The notes: generated by a model from the sequence alone, not told the origin. DNA of 64,000 bases from Devosia oryzisoli (GCF_014837245.1 NZ_JACYFU010000001.1:620001-684000), one strand, 5' to 3'. Shown: positions 1 to 9,700, counted from the first letter of the stretch. Numbers and translations are program-made.

Positions 1-835
1 GCGCACCGGCGTCGAGAGCTCCAACTACGAGTTCTTCATCCAGACCGATGCGGCCATCAACCCGGGAAATTCGGGCGGCGCGCTGGTCGACATGGATGGC
101 CATCTGGTGGGCATCAACACGGCCATCTACTCCCAATCCGGCGGCTCGGTGGGTATCGGCTTCGCCATCCCCGCCAATATGGCCAAGCTCGTGGCCGAAG
201 CCGGGGTGACCGGCGGTCAGATCGTGCGGCCGTGGTTCGGTGCCAAGATGCAGGCGGTCAGCGCCGACATAGCCGCGAGCCTCGGCATGAGCGCTCCGCA
301 TGGCGCGCTGATCACTGAGGTGGCGCCGGGTGGTCCGGCGGACAAGGCCGGGTTCCGCTCCGGCGACGTCATTCTCTCCGTCGATGGGTTCAAGACCGAC
401 GACCCCAGTGCCTTCAACTTCCGGCTGGCGACACGCCCGCTGGGCGAGGTCACGAAGTTGGAATGGTTGCGAGCCGGTACCACCCAGACCACAGACTTCA
501 CTGTCGCCGCAGCGCCGGCGCCGGGACCGGACGCATTGGCAACCATCGACGGCAATTCCCGCTTCTCGGGCGTCACTGTCCGCCAGGTCGATCCTGCTCT
601 GGCCGAAGAAAAGGGCCTTCCCTACGATACTTCCGGCGTGATCGTGACCGAGGTTTCCTCCGGCTCTCCCGCGGAAATCATGGGGCTGCAGGTAGACGAC
701 ATCATCCTGGCCCTCAACGACGTCACCATCGACACCGCCCGCACCTTCAAGGACCTTGCTGCGCAACGTGTGCGCACCTGGCAGATCATCCTTCAGAGAG
801 ACGGACGGATCAGTCGCGCCATCGTTAGTGGCTAG
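1..835 (+). CDS. Deg/HtrA-family serine protease, 3' part
   Basis: Periplasmic trypsin-like protease and chaperone that degrades misfolded envelope proteins. The gene starts before the window; the first complete codon is at base 2. The visible protein opens with the protease end, including the active-site serine in GNSGGA (codon at 71-73) preceded by QTDAAINP. Two PDZ domains follow: the first around [17 protein letters not shown] and the second around [19 protein letters not shown]. That order (protease, PDZ1, PDZ2) is the DegP/DegQ/MucD layout. The catalytic His and Asp and the signal peptide lie outside the window, so the exact subtype is not decidable. rarA follows 35 bp later in the same direction. 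Confidence 0.95.
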   Translation, partial: RTGVESSNYEFFIQTDAAINPGNSGGALVDMDGHLVGINTAIYSQSGGSVGIGFAIPANMAKLVAEAGVTGGQIVRPWFGAKMQAVSADIAASLGMSAPHGALITEVAPGGPADKAGFRSGDVILSVDGFKTDDPSAFNFRLATRPLGEVTKLEWLRAGTTQTTDFTVAAAPAPGPDALATIDGNSRFSGVTVRQVDPALAEEKGLPYDTSGVIVTEVSSGSPAEIMGLQVDDIILALNDVTIDTARTFKDLAAQRVRTWQIILQRDGRISRAIVSG

Positions 836-870
836 GTGCGTCCCTCAGGCAGTTCTGCTAGAGAACCGGC

Positions 871-2187
871 ATGTCCGATCTCTTTGCAGCAGACCCGAGT
901 GAAACCGACAAGGCGCGACCGCTTGCCGATCAGTTGCGGCCGCGCTCGCTCGACGAGGTCATCGGTCAGCAGCACCTTCTGGGGGAAGGCGGCACGCTGA
1001 GGCGCATGCTGGCCTCCGGCCGCCTCGGCTCCTTGATCCTCTGGGGGCCACCCGGCACCGGCAAGACCACCGTGGCCCGCCTGCTGGCGGACCAGATCGG
1101 CTACCGCTTCGAGCAGATTTCGGCGATCTTTTCCGGTGTCGCCGACCTCAAGAAGGTGTTCGAGAAGGCGCGGTTCGAGCGCCTCTCCGGTCACCGCACG
1201 CTATTGTTCGTGGACGAGATTCATCGCTTCAACCGGGCGCAGCAGGATAGCTTCCTGCCGGTGATGGAAGACGGCACGGTGGTGCTCGTCGGCGCCACCA
1301 CCGAAAATCCGTCCTTCGAGCTTAACGCCGCCCTTCTCTCGCGCAGCCAGGTGTTGCGGTTCGAGTCGCTGGGGCGCGATGACCTCGAAAAGCTGCTTGG
1401 CCGCGCTGAGACCTTGGTGGGCGAGAAGCTCCCCCTCACCGAAGAGGCACGCACAACCCTCATCGGGCTTGCGGATGGGGATGGGCGGGCGCTGCTTGGA
1501 CTAGTCGAGGAAATTCTCGCTTCGGCCTCGGGTGAAACGCTCGATGCCAACGCTCTGCTGACCGTCGTCCAGCGGCGCGCCCCGATCTACGACAAGGCGC
1601 AGGACGGGCACTACAACCTCATTTCGGCCCTGCACAAGACGATCCGTGGATCGGATCCCGACGCCGCCCTCTATTATTTCGCGCGCATGCTGGACGCCGG
1701 CGAAGACCCTCTGTTCCTCGCCCGGCGCCTCATCCGCATGGCTTCCGAAGATGTGGGGCTGGCCGATCCGCAAGCCCTGCAACTGGCCGTCGCGGCGCGC
1801 GACGCCTACCAGATGCTGGGCTCTCCCGAAGGCGAGCTGTCGCTGGCCCAGGTGGTCGTCTACCTGGCGCTCGCGCCCAAATCCAACGCCGTCTACACCG
1901 CCTACAAGGCCGCGGTTTCCGTTGCGAAATCAACCGGCTCGCCGATGCCGCCGATGGTGATCCTCAACGCGCCCACAAAGCTCATGAAGGGCGAAGGGTA
2001 TGGCGAGGGCTACATCTACGACCACGACACACCCGAAGCGTTCTCGGGACAGGAGTATTTCCCGGAGAAGATCGGCCGACAGAGCTTTTACCGGCCTGTC
2101 GAGCGCGGCTTCGAACGCGATCTGCGCAAACGCATGGACTACTTCTCCCGCCTCCGAGCCGAAAAGGCACGTTCCGACGGAGCATAG
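871..2187 (+). CDS. rarA: Replication-associated recombination protein A (RarA/MgsA)
   Basis: AAA+ ATPase of the clamp-loader-like MgsA/WRNIP1 family that acts at stalled replication forks. The protein has 438 residues, the normal family length. Walker A is GPPGTGKTT at residues 59-67 and Walker B is [10 protein letters not shown] with D115-E116. The N-terminal motif [16 protein letters not shown] and the C-terminal [10 protein letters not shown] block are typical of the family. It lies 35 bp after the htrA-like gene on the same strand, so co-transcription is possible. Confidence 0.95.
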   Translation: MSDLFAADPSETDKARPLADQLRPRSLDEVIGQQHLLGEGGTLRRMLASGRLGSLILWGPPGTGKTTVARLLADQIGYRFEQISAIFSGVADLKKVFEKARFERLSGHRTLLFVDEIHRFNRAQQDSFLPVMEDGTVVLVGATTENPSFELNAALLSRSQVLRFESLGRDDLEKLLGRAETLVGEKLPLTEEARTTLIGLADGDGRALLGLVEEILASASGETLDANALLTVVQRRAPIYDKAQDGHYNLISALHKTIRGSDPDAALYYFARMLDAGEDPLFLARRLIRMASEDVGLADPQALQLAVAARDAYQMLGSPEGELSLAQVVVYLALAPKSNAVYTAYKAAVSVAKSTGSPMPPMVILNAPTKLMKGEGYGEGYIYDHDTPEAFSGQEYFPEKIGRQSFYRPVERGFERDLRKRMDYFSRLRAEKARSDGA

Positions 2188-2252
2188 CTGCCCCTCTGTT
2201 GTGGTTTGAGGCTGCGCCCTATATCTGGGGCGCAGGCTAACAGAGGTTCGGC

Positions 2253-3242
2253 ATGAGCGGCGTACAACATCGGGAAGTCACTGCAGACGAAGACGGCATG
2301 CGGCTGGACCGCTGGTTTTCGCGCCACTTCCCCCAGCTCGGCTTTGGCCGTCTTCAGAAGCTGATCCGCAATGGCGATGTACGGGTCGACAAGGCACGCG
2401 CGCAGACCAGCACGCGCCTGGCCCAAGGACAGACCGTCCGCGTACCGCCGGTGGACGATCCCGACACCGTTCGGCCCTTCAAGGTCAACGAAGACGACGT
2501 GCGCTTCTTGCGCGACATCATTCTCTATGAAGACGACGACATTTTCGTCTTCAACAAGCCCCATGGCCTGGCGGTCCAGGGCGGCAGCGGCACCACGCGC
2601 CATATGGACGCCCTACTCAAGAACCTGCCCAACAAGCAGGGCGAAGCGCCGCGCCTCGTGCATCGCCTCGACCGGGACACGTCCGGGTGCCTCATCGTCG
2701 CCCGTACGGCGGCGGCGGCCAAACATTTTGGCTCCGTCTTCCGCTCCCGCTCTGCCCGCAAGATCTACTGGGCCGTCGTGGCCGGTAACCCGACGCCGCG
2801 TCAGGGGGAAATCTCCTGCTTCCTGAGCAAGCAGATGACCACCGATGGCGAGCAGATGGTGGTGGTGCGTAACGGCGCCCCCGGCGCGGTCCATTCCTTG
2901 AGCTACTATTCCACCACCGATACGGCCAGCCGCCGGTTTGCCTGGGTCACGCTCAAGCCGGTGACCGGACGCACGCACCAGTTGCGCGTCCACATGGCGC
3001 AACTGGGCACTCCCATCATCGATGACCCGCGCTATTTCAACATCGAGAACTGGCAGCCGGCCCCGGGGTTGGGCTCCGGGCTGCATCTGCACGCCCGCCG
3101 CCTGGCCCTGCCGCTGCGCAACGGCAAGCGGCTCGATATCTCGGCGCCCTTGCCGCACCACATGAAACAGAGCTTTGATGCGCTCGGCTTCGATGCCAAC
3201 CGCTACGATGCCCAGGCTGTCGATCCGGAGGACGCCGCGTGA
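2253..3242 (+). CDS. RluC/RluD-type 23S rRNA pseudouridine synthase
   Basis: Isomerises uridines to pseudouridine in 23S rRNA. The protein has 329 residues, with an S4 RNA-binding domain at about 15-75 and the catalytic domain after about 88. The family motif HRLDRDTSG at 137-145 carries the catalytic Asp140, and GRTHQLRVHMA is the conserved late motif. The gene ends in a 4-bp GTGA overlap with the HAD phosphatase, so the two are probably translationally coupled. RluC is the likeliest assignment because an S4 domain is present, but RluC and RluD cannot be separated safely by eye. Confidence 0.9.
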   Translation: MSGVQHREVTADEDGMRLDRWFSRHFPQLGFGRLQKLIRNGDVRVDKARAQTSTRLAQGQTVRVPPVDDPDTVRPFKVNEDDVRFLRDIILYEDDDIFVFNKPHGLAVQGGSGTTRHMDALLKNLPNKQGEAPRLVHRLDRDTSGCLIVARTAAAAKHFGSVFRSRSARKIYWAVVAGNPTPRQGEISCFLSKQMTTDGEQMVVVRNGAPGAVHSLSYYSTTDTASRRFAWVTLKPVTGRTHQLRVHMAQLGTPIIDDPRYFNIENWQPAPGLGSGLHLHARRLALPLRNGKRLDISAPLPHHMKQSFDALGFDANRYDAQAVDPEDAA

Positions 3243-3904
3243 AACTCGTCATGTTCGACATGGACGGGACGCTGATCGACACGCAGGCGTTGATCGCGGA
3301 ACATATGGCAAGGACGTTTTTGTCGGCAGGGCTGGAGGCGCCGAGCCCCGCCCAGTCCCGCAGGGTCATCGGGCTCTCCCTTCCGGTGGCCATGGCGCGG
3401 TTGGCGGGCACGGACGACCCGGAGGTCGCGGAGCGATTGGCGCAAACCTATCGCGAGCATTACCGCGCCTCGCTCGTGTCGGCGGAAGGGCGCGAGGCCC
3501 TGTTCCCGGGGGCGCGAGAGGCGCTTGACGCGCTGCATGCCCAGCCGGATGTCGTTCTCGGTATTGCCACCGGCAAGGCCCTGCATGGCGTCCACCGACT
3601 GACGGCCCTGCATCGCATCGAGCACATGTTCTCGACGCTGCAGACGCCGGATCACAATCCCTCCAAGCCGCATCCGGGAATGATGTTGCGCGCGATGGAG
3701 GAGATCGGGGTGGAAAAGGCGGACACAGTGATCATCGGCGACACCACGTTCGACATCGAAATGGGCAAGGCGGCCGGAACAAAGGCGATCGGCGTGACGT
3801 GGGGCTACCACGAAAACGATGAGCTGGTGGCTGCCGGCGCCGACCTGTTGGTCGAGCGGTATGACCAGCTTCCTGCCGCGATTGCGCAACTTCTAGGAGA
3901 TTAG
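3239..3904 (+). CDS. HAD-IA family hydrolase (phosphoglycolate phosphatase-like)
   Basis: Small-molecule phosphatase of the haloacid dehalogenase superfamily, 221 residues. Motif I is DMDGTLID, with nucleophile Asp7 and Asp9. The Lys motif is in KPHPGMM and the metal-binding acidic motif is GDTTFDIEMG. The GTG start at 3239 overlaps the stop of the pseudouridine synthase (GTGA) and has GGAGG 8 nt upstream. The ATP12 gene starts 2 bp after its stop. In Rhizobiales this HAD gene commonly sits between rluC and ATP12. The substrate is not readable from sequence. Confidence 0.88.
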   Translation: MKLVMFDMDGTLIDTQALIAEHMARTFLSAGLEAPSPAQSRRVIGLSLPVAMARLAGTDDPEVAERLAQTYREHYRASLVSAEGREALFPGAREALDALHAQPDVVLGIATGKALHGVHRLTALHRIEHMFSTLQTPDHNPSKPHPGMMLRAMEEIGVEKADTVIIGDTTFDIEMGKAAGTKAIGVTWGYHENDELVAAGADLLVERYDQLPAAIAQLLGD

Positions 3905-3906
3905 CC

Positions 3907-4686
3907 ATGCGGGACGAGCTCGAAGAAGCCCTGCGGCATTCACAGGACGGCTACGGCCGGGCGCAACACATCAATCAGGTCGATCTGCCCAAGCGCTTCT
4001 ACAAGAGCGTGGACGTTGCCCGGGTCGAGGACGGCTATGTCGTGACGCTGGATGGTCGGCAGGTGCGGACTCCGGCCCAGAAAATCCCTGTCGTCGTCCA
4101 GGCACTTTCGATCGCCCGGGCCATGGCGGAGGAGTGGGCCGCGCAGGGCGAATACATCAACCCGGCGACCATGCCGATGGTGCGGCTGATCAATGCGGCA
4201 GTGGAGAGCGGAGAAAGTACGGCCCCCGCCTTCCGCGCCGAGGTCGGCAAGTTCGTCGCCGGCGACCTGCTGCTCTATCGCGCCGATAAGCCACAGGAAC
4301 TGGTCGCTGAGCAGGAGGCGGTGTGGGACGCGGTGCTGGTCAAGCTGGCGCGGCAGTTCGACGTGGCCTTCCAGCCCACGATCGGCATCCTCCATCAGGA
4401 GCAGCCGGCCAGCACGCTGACAAAGCTGGATGAGGCGCTGGAGGGGCAGGGGCTGCATGCCCTGACCGCCCTGGTCTCCATCACCGGTCTCACCGGCTCG
4501 GGCCTCTTGGCCATTGCTCTCTTGCACCAGTTGCTCACAGCCGACGAGGCGTGGACCGCAGCGCATTTGGACGAAGATTTCCAGATCAGGCTCTGGGGCG
4601 CCGACGAGGAAGCGATGGAGCGGCGCGCGCAGCGGCGGGTCGAGTTCGACACCGCGGTGGCAGTCGTGGAGGCGCTTCGCGCCTGA
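3907..4686 (+). CDS. ATP12-family F1-ATPase assembly chaperone
   Basis: Homologue of mitochondrial ATP12 (ATPAF2), which holds F1 alpha subunits during ATP synthase assembly; the family is confined to alphaproteobacteria and mitochondria. The protein has 259 residues. Visible family features are RFYKSVDVARVEDGYVVTLD, the block EWAAQGEYINPATMPMVRL, and a C-terminal helical part with LHQLLTADEAW. The ATG has AGGAG 7 nt upstream and lies 2 bp after the HAD stop, so the pseudouridine synthase, HAD and ATP12 genes form one operon. It converges with folK. Confidence 0.9.
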   Translation: MRDELEEALRHSQDGYGRAQHINQVDLPKRFYKSVDVARVEDGYVVTLDGRQVRTPAQKIPVVVQALSIARAMAEEWAAQGEYINPATMPMVRLINAAVESGESTAPAFRAEVGKFVAGDLLLYRADKPQELVAEQEAVWDAVLVKLARQFDVAFQPTIGILHQEQPASTLTKLDEALEGQGLHALTALVSITGLTGSGLLAIALLHQLLTADEAWTAAHLDEDFQIRLWGADEEAMERRAQRRVEFDTAVAVVEALRA

Positions 4687-4708
4687 CCCGTCTCCTTTGG
4701 GGCGGCCG

Positions 4709-5158
4709 TTATTGCCGGAGGCGGTTCCCGCGCCGCGCGAGCAGCCAGTCGGCAGTTTCGGGCGCGATTTCGCGCAAGGGGGACAGCACAAAATCCCGTT
4801 CATGCGCGAAGCGGTGGGGCAGCGTGAGCTTGGCGCTCTCGATTTCGAGGCGCTCGTAGGCGACAATGTCGATGTCGATCAGGCGCGGCCCCCAGACCTC
4901 ATGGCGCACGCGCCCCATCTCCCGCTCGATGTCGAGGCAGGCATGGAGCAGATCGATGGGCGGCAGGGTGGTTTCCACCGTGGCGGCCATGTTGGCGAAA
5001 TCCGGCTGGTCCGTCTTGCCCCAGGCTTTGGTACGGATCACCGAAGACTGCGCCGAAACGCGAATATCCGGATGGGCATCGAGACGGCGGGCGGCTTCTG
5101 CCAGTTGGGCCGGGGGATCGCCGATATTGGCGCCGAGGCTGAGCCACGCGGTTGCCAT
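4709..5158 (-). CDS. folK: 2-amino-4-hydroxy-6-hydroxymethyldihydropteridine diphosphokinase
   Basis: Transfers pyrophosphate from ATP to 6-hydroxymethyl-7,8-dihydropterin in folate synthesis. I start it at ATG 5158 (MATAWLSLGANIGDP), giving 149 residues, close to the family's 155-165. The frame stays open upstream, but this start overlaps the folB stop in TAATG, which indicates translational coupling. Family signatures seen are SLGANIGD, the GPRLIDIDIV metal/ATP-binding motif and LTLPHRFAHERDFVL. It is the last gene of the folP-folB-folK operon. Confidence 0.93.
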   Translation of the reverse strand: MATAWLSLGANIGDPPAQLAEAARRLDAHPDIRVSAQSSVIRTKAWGKTDQPDFANMAATVETTLPPIDLLHACLDIEREMGRVRHEVWGPRLIDIDIVAYERLEIESAKLTLPHRFAHERDFVLSPLREIAPETADWLLARRGNRLRQ

Positions 5159-5556
5159 TAGGCCGGCCGTGCCCGATGCAACTCGATCGCGGCCTCTCCC
5201 CGCACCATGGCAATCGGCGCCTCGGGCTTGCGGACACGGATGATGATCCACTCGATATCACTGAAGGCCTCGAAGAGCGCCGCGACGATGTTGTGGGCCA
5301 GTGCCTCGATCAGCCGGGTACGGCGGCCCTCAAAGGTTTCGCGCACCACATCGTAGATATCGGCGTAGGAGACGGTGTGGCCGATCGTGTCGGTGTTGCC
5401 CGCTGCCGAGAGATCGACGCCGCACTGCAGGTCGATGACAAATCGCTGCCCGAGCTTTTCTTCTTCGCTGAAGAGCCCGTGGTAGCCGTAAAAGCCGAGA
5501 TCGTTGAGGATGATGCGGTCGCCGGTGAAGGGAGCCATATCGCTGTCCGTTCGCAT
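5158..5556 (-). CDS. folB: Dihydroneopterin aldolase
   Basis: Cleaves 7,8-dihydroneopterin to the hydroxymethyl pterin used by FolK. The protein has 132 residues from ATG 5556; a second ATG at 5538 (MAPFTGDRI) has a better purine-rich stretch upstream and would give 126 residues. The family motif LNDLGFYGYHGLFSEEEKLGQ, with the catalytic Tyr/Lys region, is present, as is HTVSYADIYDVV. The stop TAA shares a base with the folK ATG. folP lies 21 bp upstream. Confidence 0.92.
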   Translation of the reverse strand: MRTDSDMAPFTGDRIILNDLGFYGYHGLFSEEEKLGQRFVIDLQCGVDLSAAGNTDTIGHTVSYADIYDVVRETFEGRRTRLIEALAHNIVAALFEAFSDIEWIIIRVRKPEAPIAMVRGEAAIELHRARPA

Positions 5557-5577
5557 GATGTCAGGCCGCGCCGGGTG

Positions 5578-6429
5578 TCACGGTTCGGCCGGACCATACA
5601 GTGTCGCCTCCGCGACGCGAAGGGCATCCCGGTTGGCTCCGACATCATGCACACGGAAGATATGTGCACCGCGCTCATAGGCCTGCACGGTCGTGGCGAT
5701 GGTGCCGTAGAGACGTTCGGCTGCCGGAACGTCCAGTAGTTTGCCGATCATGGACTTGCGGGAGGCGCCGACCACCCAGGGAAGATTGGGGTAAGCCCGA
5801 GTCAGGTCAGGCAATTGCCGCAGGATGCTGTAGTTTTGAATCAACGCCTTGGCGAACCCCAAGCCGGGGTCCAGAATCAGCTGGTTCTCCGGGAGGCCGG
5901 CCGCCCGGGCAATAGCCTCGCTACGCGCCAGCCACTCGATCATGGCGGGGATCGGGTCCGTCTCTGGGCTCCACGACCTGTCCCAATGCATGGCGATGAC
6001 CGGCGCGCCGTGCAATTGCGCGATCTCCGCCATCTGAGGGGCGCCCTGTAGGCCGGTGACGTCGTTGACGATATCGGCCCCAGCTTCGATCGCCTGGTCC
6101 GCCACCAGCGGCTTCATTGTATCAATCGAAATAGGCGCGTCGATGCCCTCGGCGCGGAGCGCTTCGATGACCGGTATGACCCGATCGAGCTCTTCCTGGA
6201 CGCCCACCGGTTCGGCACCGGGCCTCGTGCTTTCTCCGCCGATGTCGATGATCGCTGCGCCCTCGCCAAGCATCTGGCGTGCATGAGTCACCGCGTCTGC
6301 GACACTGACATGCGCGCCCCCATCGGAGAAACTATCGGGCGTGACGTTGAGGATGCCCATCACCAGGGCGCGCTGGCCCAGGACGAGCGGCGGGCGGTGG
6401 CGAAGCGGGATGGTGTGGCGTGTGTGCAT
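5578..6429 (-). CDS. folP: Dihydropteroate synthase
   Basis: Condenses hydroxymethyl-dihydropterin diphosphate with p-aminobenzoate; the target of sulfonamides. Signatures seen are MGILNVTPDSFSDGG (pterin/pABA loop), GGESTRPGAEPV and PISIDTMKP, followed by DPGLGFAK and GASRKSMIG. I prefer ATG 6429 (MHTRHTIPL), with GAGG 5 nt upstream, giving 283 residues. The longer frame from 6477 begins almost inside the T-run of the preceding gene's terminator. It heads the leftward folP-folB-folK operon. Confidence 0.93.
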   Translation of the reverse strand: MHTRHTIPLRHRPPLVLGQRALVMGILNVTPDSFSDGGAHVSVADAVTHARQMLGEGAAIIDIGGESTRPGAEPVGVQEELDRVIPVIEALRAEGIDAPISIDTMKPLVADQAIEAGADIVNDVTGLQGAPQMAEIAQLHGAPVIAMHWDRSWSPETDPIPAMIEWLARSEAIARAAGLPENQLILDPGLGFAKALIQNYSILRQLPDLTRAYPNLPWVVGASRKSMIGKLLDVPAAERLYGTIATTVQAYERGAHIFRVHDVGANRDALRVAEATLYGPAEP

Positions 6430-6482
6430 GGTGGCCTCGGCTGCCACCTGCTTAGCCCATCCGCTCGCAGGGGTCATGCCGC

Positions 6483-6515
6483 TTGCACAAAAAAAGGGCC
6501 CGTTGCGGGCCCTTC
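6483..6515 (-). terminator. Rho-independent terminator of the GlsB-family gene
   Basis: A perfect 9-bp stem, arms AAGGGCCCG (6494-6502) and CGGGCCCTT (6506-6514), with a TTG loop. On the minus strand it is followed by a run of seven T. It lies 24 bp after the stop at 6539 and directly before folP. Confidence 0.88.
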
Positions 6516-6538
6516 ATTTACTGCTGGCGGATCGCAAG

Positions 6539-6790
6539 CTACCGCGACACGGCGCGACCAATGGCGATGAGGATGCAGGCGCCAATAAAGCCGGCAATGA
6601 GATAGCCAAGCCAGCCGCCAAAGGAGATTCCCAGGAGGCCGAAGATCAGGCTCGCCAGAATCGCGCCGACAATGCCGAGAATGATGTTCATCAGAACTCC
6701 GCCGCCGGACTTCATGAACATGCTCGCCAGCCACCCGGCGAGGCCGCCGATAATGATCGCTGCGATCCAACCAACTCCGTCAAAAGCCAT
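6539..6790 (-). CDS. GlsB/YeaQ/YmgE-family small stress membrane protein
   Basis: Transglycosylase-associated-protein family: a tiny inner-membrane protein of unknown biochemical role, often stress-induced. From ATG 6790 (GGAGG 6 nt upstream) it has 83 residues. It is almost entirely glycine-rich hydrophobic segments: WIAAIIIGGLAGWLASMFM, then MNIILGIVGAILASLIFG, then GWLGYLIAGFIGACILIAIG, giving about three membrane helices. The family's Gly pattern is well preserved. It is a single gene with its own terminator. Confidence 0.88.
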   Translation of the reverse strand: MAFDGVGWIAAIIIGGLAGWLASMFMKSGGGVLMNIILGIVGAILASLIFGLLGISFGGWLGYLIAGFIGACILIAIGRAVSR

Positions 6791-6874
6791 GGCTTCCTCC
6801 ACTCACTGACTTGTGTAGACAATGTGATGGAACGGATTAAGTTGCAGTCGTGCCCCAGAAAATCTGATGCCCGC

Positions 6875-8644
6875 TCAGAACGGCCAGAAGAACATCAGCG
6901 CTGGAACGCCCACGATCACAACCATGACGGAGAGTGGCAATCCCAACCGCCAATAGTCGCCGAAGCGATAGCCGCCCGGGACCATGACCAGCGTGTTGCA
7001 CTGGTGTCCGATGGGGGTCAAGAAATCGCAGCCGGCGCCGATGGCCGTCGCCATGAGAAAGGCCTCCGGGCGGTAGCCGAGACCGGTGGCGAATACGGCG
7101 GCGATCGGCGCCATGACGAGCACCGTCGCCGCGTTATTGAGGAACGGGGTCACCGCCATCGACGCCACCATGATCAGCGCCAACGCGCCCCAGCCGGGCA
7201 GAATGCTGGCGACAGAGGCGAGCCAGCCGGCGACGAGATCCGTGCCGCCGGTCGATTGCAGGCTTTCGCTGACGGGGATGAGGCAGGCCAGCATGACCAG
7301 GATGGGTCCATCGACCTGGTTGTAGAGGTCCCGCAGCGGCAAGGCTCCCGTCAGCACCATGAGCGCGGCTGCGGCAAAAAAAGCCGTCGCGACAGGCACG
7401 ATCCCGAAAGCGGTGGCTGCCATGGCCGCGAGCAGGATCGAGAGTGGCAAGAGGCCATTGCGGACACTTCCGAGGCGCAGGCCGCGTTCCACCAGCGGCA
7501 GGCAGTCCCACTCGCGCAACAGTTCTGGAATGCGCTTGAGGTGCCCCTGAAGCAGGATGACGTCGCCATTCTGGAACTTGATCTGTCCCAGGCGCTCGGT
7601 GAAGCGACGGTCGCGCCGGGAAATGGCGAGCAGGTTGAGTCCGGTCCGGTCAAACAAGGTAAGTTCCTGCGCGCTGGCGCCGATGAGGCCGGAGCTTTCC
7701 CCGATGATGGCCTCGATGACGCCGATCTCGGCCGTGTCTCTCGAGGCGCCGCCGCGACGTTCCCCGAACGAGAGGCCGGTCTGGCTGACCATCTTGTCCA
7801 GCGCTTCCGGCTCGCCCTCGATGAGCAGGATGTCGCCGGCCCGCAAGGTGGCATCGGGGAAGGGGGTGCGGCGCCGCCCCGTCTCGCTAACAATGGATGT
7901 GACCATGGCCGCGCCATCGGCAGCCGAGTGGATGTCGGCGATCTTCTTTCCGACCGCGTTGGAGTCGGCCAGAACATGTGCTTCGGTGGTGTAGTTCTTG
8001 ATTTCGATGGCCCTGTCCATGCCCTGCTCCTCCCGCCGGCGCTCCGGCAGGAGACGGTATCCAACGGACAGGAACGCCACGCCCGCCACGGCCAGGATGG
8101 CGCCGACTGGGGTGAAGTCGAACATGGTGAAGGCGGTGCCGGTCAGTTCCTGCCGGACGCCGGATACGATGATGTTGGGCGAGGTGCCGATCTGCGTCAT
8201 CAGCCCGCCGAGCAGCGAGCCGAACGACATGGGCATGAGGAACATCGAGGGCGAGACGCCCGAGCGGCGCGCCATCTGGAACGCGATCGGCATCATGATG
8301 GCCAGGGCGCCGATGTTCTTGACGAAGGCCGAGAGCACCGTAACGATGACCACGAGAAGGATCAACTGGGCGCGCGGGCTGCTGATATTGGGGGCATAGC
8401 GCCGGATCAGCAGCTCCATGATCCCGGATCGGGCCACCGCAGCGCTGACGACAAGCGCACTCCCCACAATGATGACGATGTCGTTGGAAAACCCGGTGAA
8501 GGCGGCTTCCGGAGCCACGATTCCGACCAGCATCGCAATGAGGAGCGCCCCAGCGGCGATCAGATCGTAGCGCCATTTGCCGATGATGAACGCCACCATC
8601 ATGCCCGCGATAACGAGGAAGGCGAGCATTTGAGGGGTTGTCAT
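6875..8644 (-). CDS. SLC13/DASS-family permease with two RCK_C (TrkA-C) domains
   Basis: Inner-membrane anion or dicarboxylate symporter-like protein, 589 residues from ATG 8644 (GGAG 7 nt upstream). The layout is N-terminal membrane helices (MTTPQMLAFLVIAGMMVAFI onward, to about 200), two soluble RCK_C domains at about 210-380, then more helices to the C terminus. Conserved stretches such as IGTSPNIIVSG and TPIGHQCNTLVMVPGGY match the Na/sulfate symporter repeats. The open frame runs far upstream to 9439, but that part is antisense to the next gene and is not coding. The substrate is unknown. Confidence 0.87.
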   Translation of the reverse strand: MTTPQMLAFLVIAGMMVAFIIGKWRYDLIAAGALLIAMLVGIVAPEAAFTGFSNDIVIIVGSALVVSAAVARSGIMELLIRRYAPNISSPRAQLILLVVIVTVLSAFVKNIGALAIMMPIAFQMARRSGVSPSMFLMPMSFGSLLGGLMTQIGTSPNIIVSGVRQELTGTAFTMFDFTPVGAILAVAGVAFLSVGYRLLPERRREEQGMDRAIEIKNYTTEAHVLADSNAVGKKIADIHSAADGAAMVTSIVSETGRRRTPFPDATLRAGDILLIEGEPEALDKMVSQTGLSFGERRGGASRDTAEIGVIEAIIGESSGLIGASAQELTLFDRTGLNLLAISRRDRRFTERLGQIKFQNGDVILLQGHLKRIPELLREWDCLPLVERGLRLGSVRNGLLPLSILLAAMAATAFGIVPVATAFFAAAALMVLTGALPLRDLYNQVDGPILVMLACLIPVSESLQSTGGTDLVAGWLASVASILPGWGALALIMVASMAVTPFLNNAATVLVMAPIAAVFATGLGYRPEAFLMATAIGAGCDFLTPIGHQCNTLVMVPGGYRFGDYWRLGLPLSVMVVIVGVPALMFFWPF

Positions 8645-8773
8645 GAAGTGCTCCGTCGTGGCCCTTGGTAACGCGACGATGGGGAGAATAGTCGCACGCG
8701 CCGAGAAGAAAACAGCGCGACGCAACTTGATGCGCAAAACCGACAGCGAAAAGCGCTCGACAGGGAGAATCGA

Positions 8774-9700
8774 ATGAAGCAGCTGATAACCACCCTCGGC
8801 CCGCTGAAGCGCGAAGAACTGGGCCTTATCCTGCCTCACGAGCATATCTTCGTGGACCTTCGGACGCCGGACCAGCCGGGCTATGCGGAGGCCGACATCG
8901 ATGACGTCGTCCGGCTTATGGCGCCCCAGATCGAGGCGATAAAGGCGCAGGGCGTCACGGCGCTCGTGGAGTGCTCCACCGGCGGCGTTGGCCGGCGCGC
9001 CGATGCCGACCTCGCTGTGTCCCAGGCCACTGGTCTGCCGATCGTGGTGCCGACAGGAAACTATCGCGAGCCCTGGATTCCTGATTGGGTCCGCGACGCG
9101 AGCGAGAGCCAGGTGGAGCGCTGGATGCTTGAAGAACTGACGGGCGAAATCGAGGGCACTGGCGTACAGGCCGGCTGGATCAAGATCAGCGCCGGGGACG
9201 ATGGCATCACACCCCTCGAAGCGCGTATCCTGCGTGCTGCGGCGCGGGCAGCCGCGCAGACCGGCGCAATCATTGGGTCGCACACCATCAAGGGCCGCGT
9301 GGTGCTCGACCAGCTCGAGATCATCGAGAATGAAGGTGGTTCTTCGAGCCGCTTCATCTCCATCCATACGCAGGAGGAGAAGGACTTCGGGTTGCACCGT
9401 GAAGTCTTTGCGCGCGGTGCCTGGCTCGAATTCGACCACATCGGCCGAGTGCCGGACGAAGAGGTCGTCGCGCTGGTGCTACGGGCGCTCGATGCAGGGC
9501 AGGGCGAACGGTTGCTCCTCAGTCACGACCGGGGCTGGTATGACCCGGCACAGCCCGGTGGCGGTCGGCCGCAGCCCTACACGCATCTGGTGGCCTCGTT
9601 CCTGCCGGCGTTGCGGCAAGCTGGCGTGGACGAGCCAACGATAACGCGGCTGACGCATGACAACCCGTTTGAAGCGTTCGCGCGTCCGGTCAGCTCGTGA
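8774..9700 (+). CDS. Phosphotriesterase-family metal-dependent hydrolase
   Basis: Amidohydrolase-superfamily protein of the phosphotriesterase (PTE) homology group, 308 residues. Metal ligands appear as H22-E-H24 in LILPHEH, then GSHT and SIHTQEE histidines and the Asp of LLSHDRGW. AGGGAG precedes the ATG by 7 nt. Real substrates of this group are often lactones or phosphate esters; activity on organophosphates cannot be assumed. It diverges from the SLC13 gene across 129 bp, and its last 11 bp overlap the convergent DUF6894 gene. Confidence 0.85.
   Translation: MKQLITTLGPLKREELGLILPHEHIFVDLRTPDQPGYAEADIDDVVRLMAPQIEAIKAQGVTALVECSTGGVGRRADADLAVSQATGLPIVVPTGNYREPWIPDWVRDASESQVERWMLEELTGEIEGTGVQAGWIKISAGDDGITPLEARILRAAARAAAQTGAIIGSHTIKGRVVLDQLEIIENEGGSSSRFISIHTQEEKDFGLHREVFARGAWLEFDHIGRVPDEEVVALVLRALDAGQGERLLLSHDRGWYDPAQPGGGRPQPYTHLVASFLPALRQAGVDEPTITRLTHDNPFEAFARPVSS

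Noticed and set aside
2211..2236. 8-bp hairpin (CTGCGCCC/GGGCGCAG) between rarA and the pseudouridine synthase gene
   Set aside because: It has no U-run and lies in a 65-bp same-strand gap, so I do not call it a terminator.
6341..8671. Very long plus-strand open frame (about 776 codons) opposite the SLC13 gene
   Set aside because: Composition is full of His/Arg/Asp/Gln runs, typical of the antisense shadow of a GC-rich gene; the minus-strand SLC13 protein has clear domains.
8645..9439. Upstream extension of the SLC13 frame
   Set aside because: This stretch is antisense to the phosphotriesterase gene, which has motifs, start and ribosome binding site; the ATG at 8644 is well placed.
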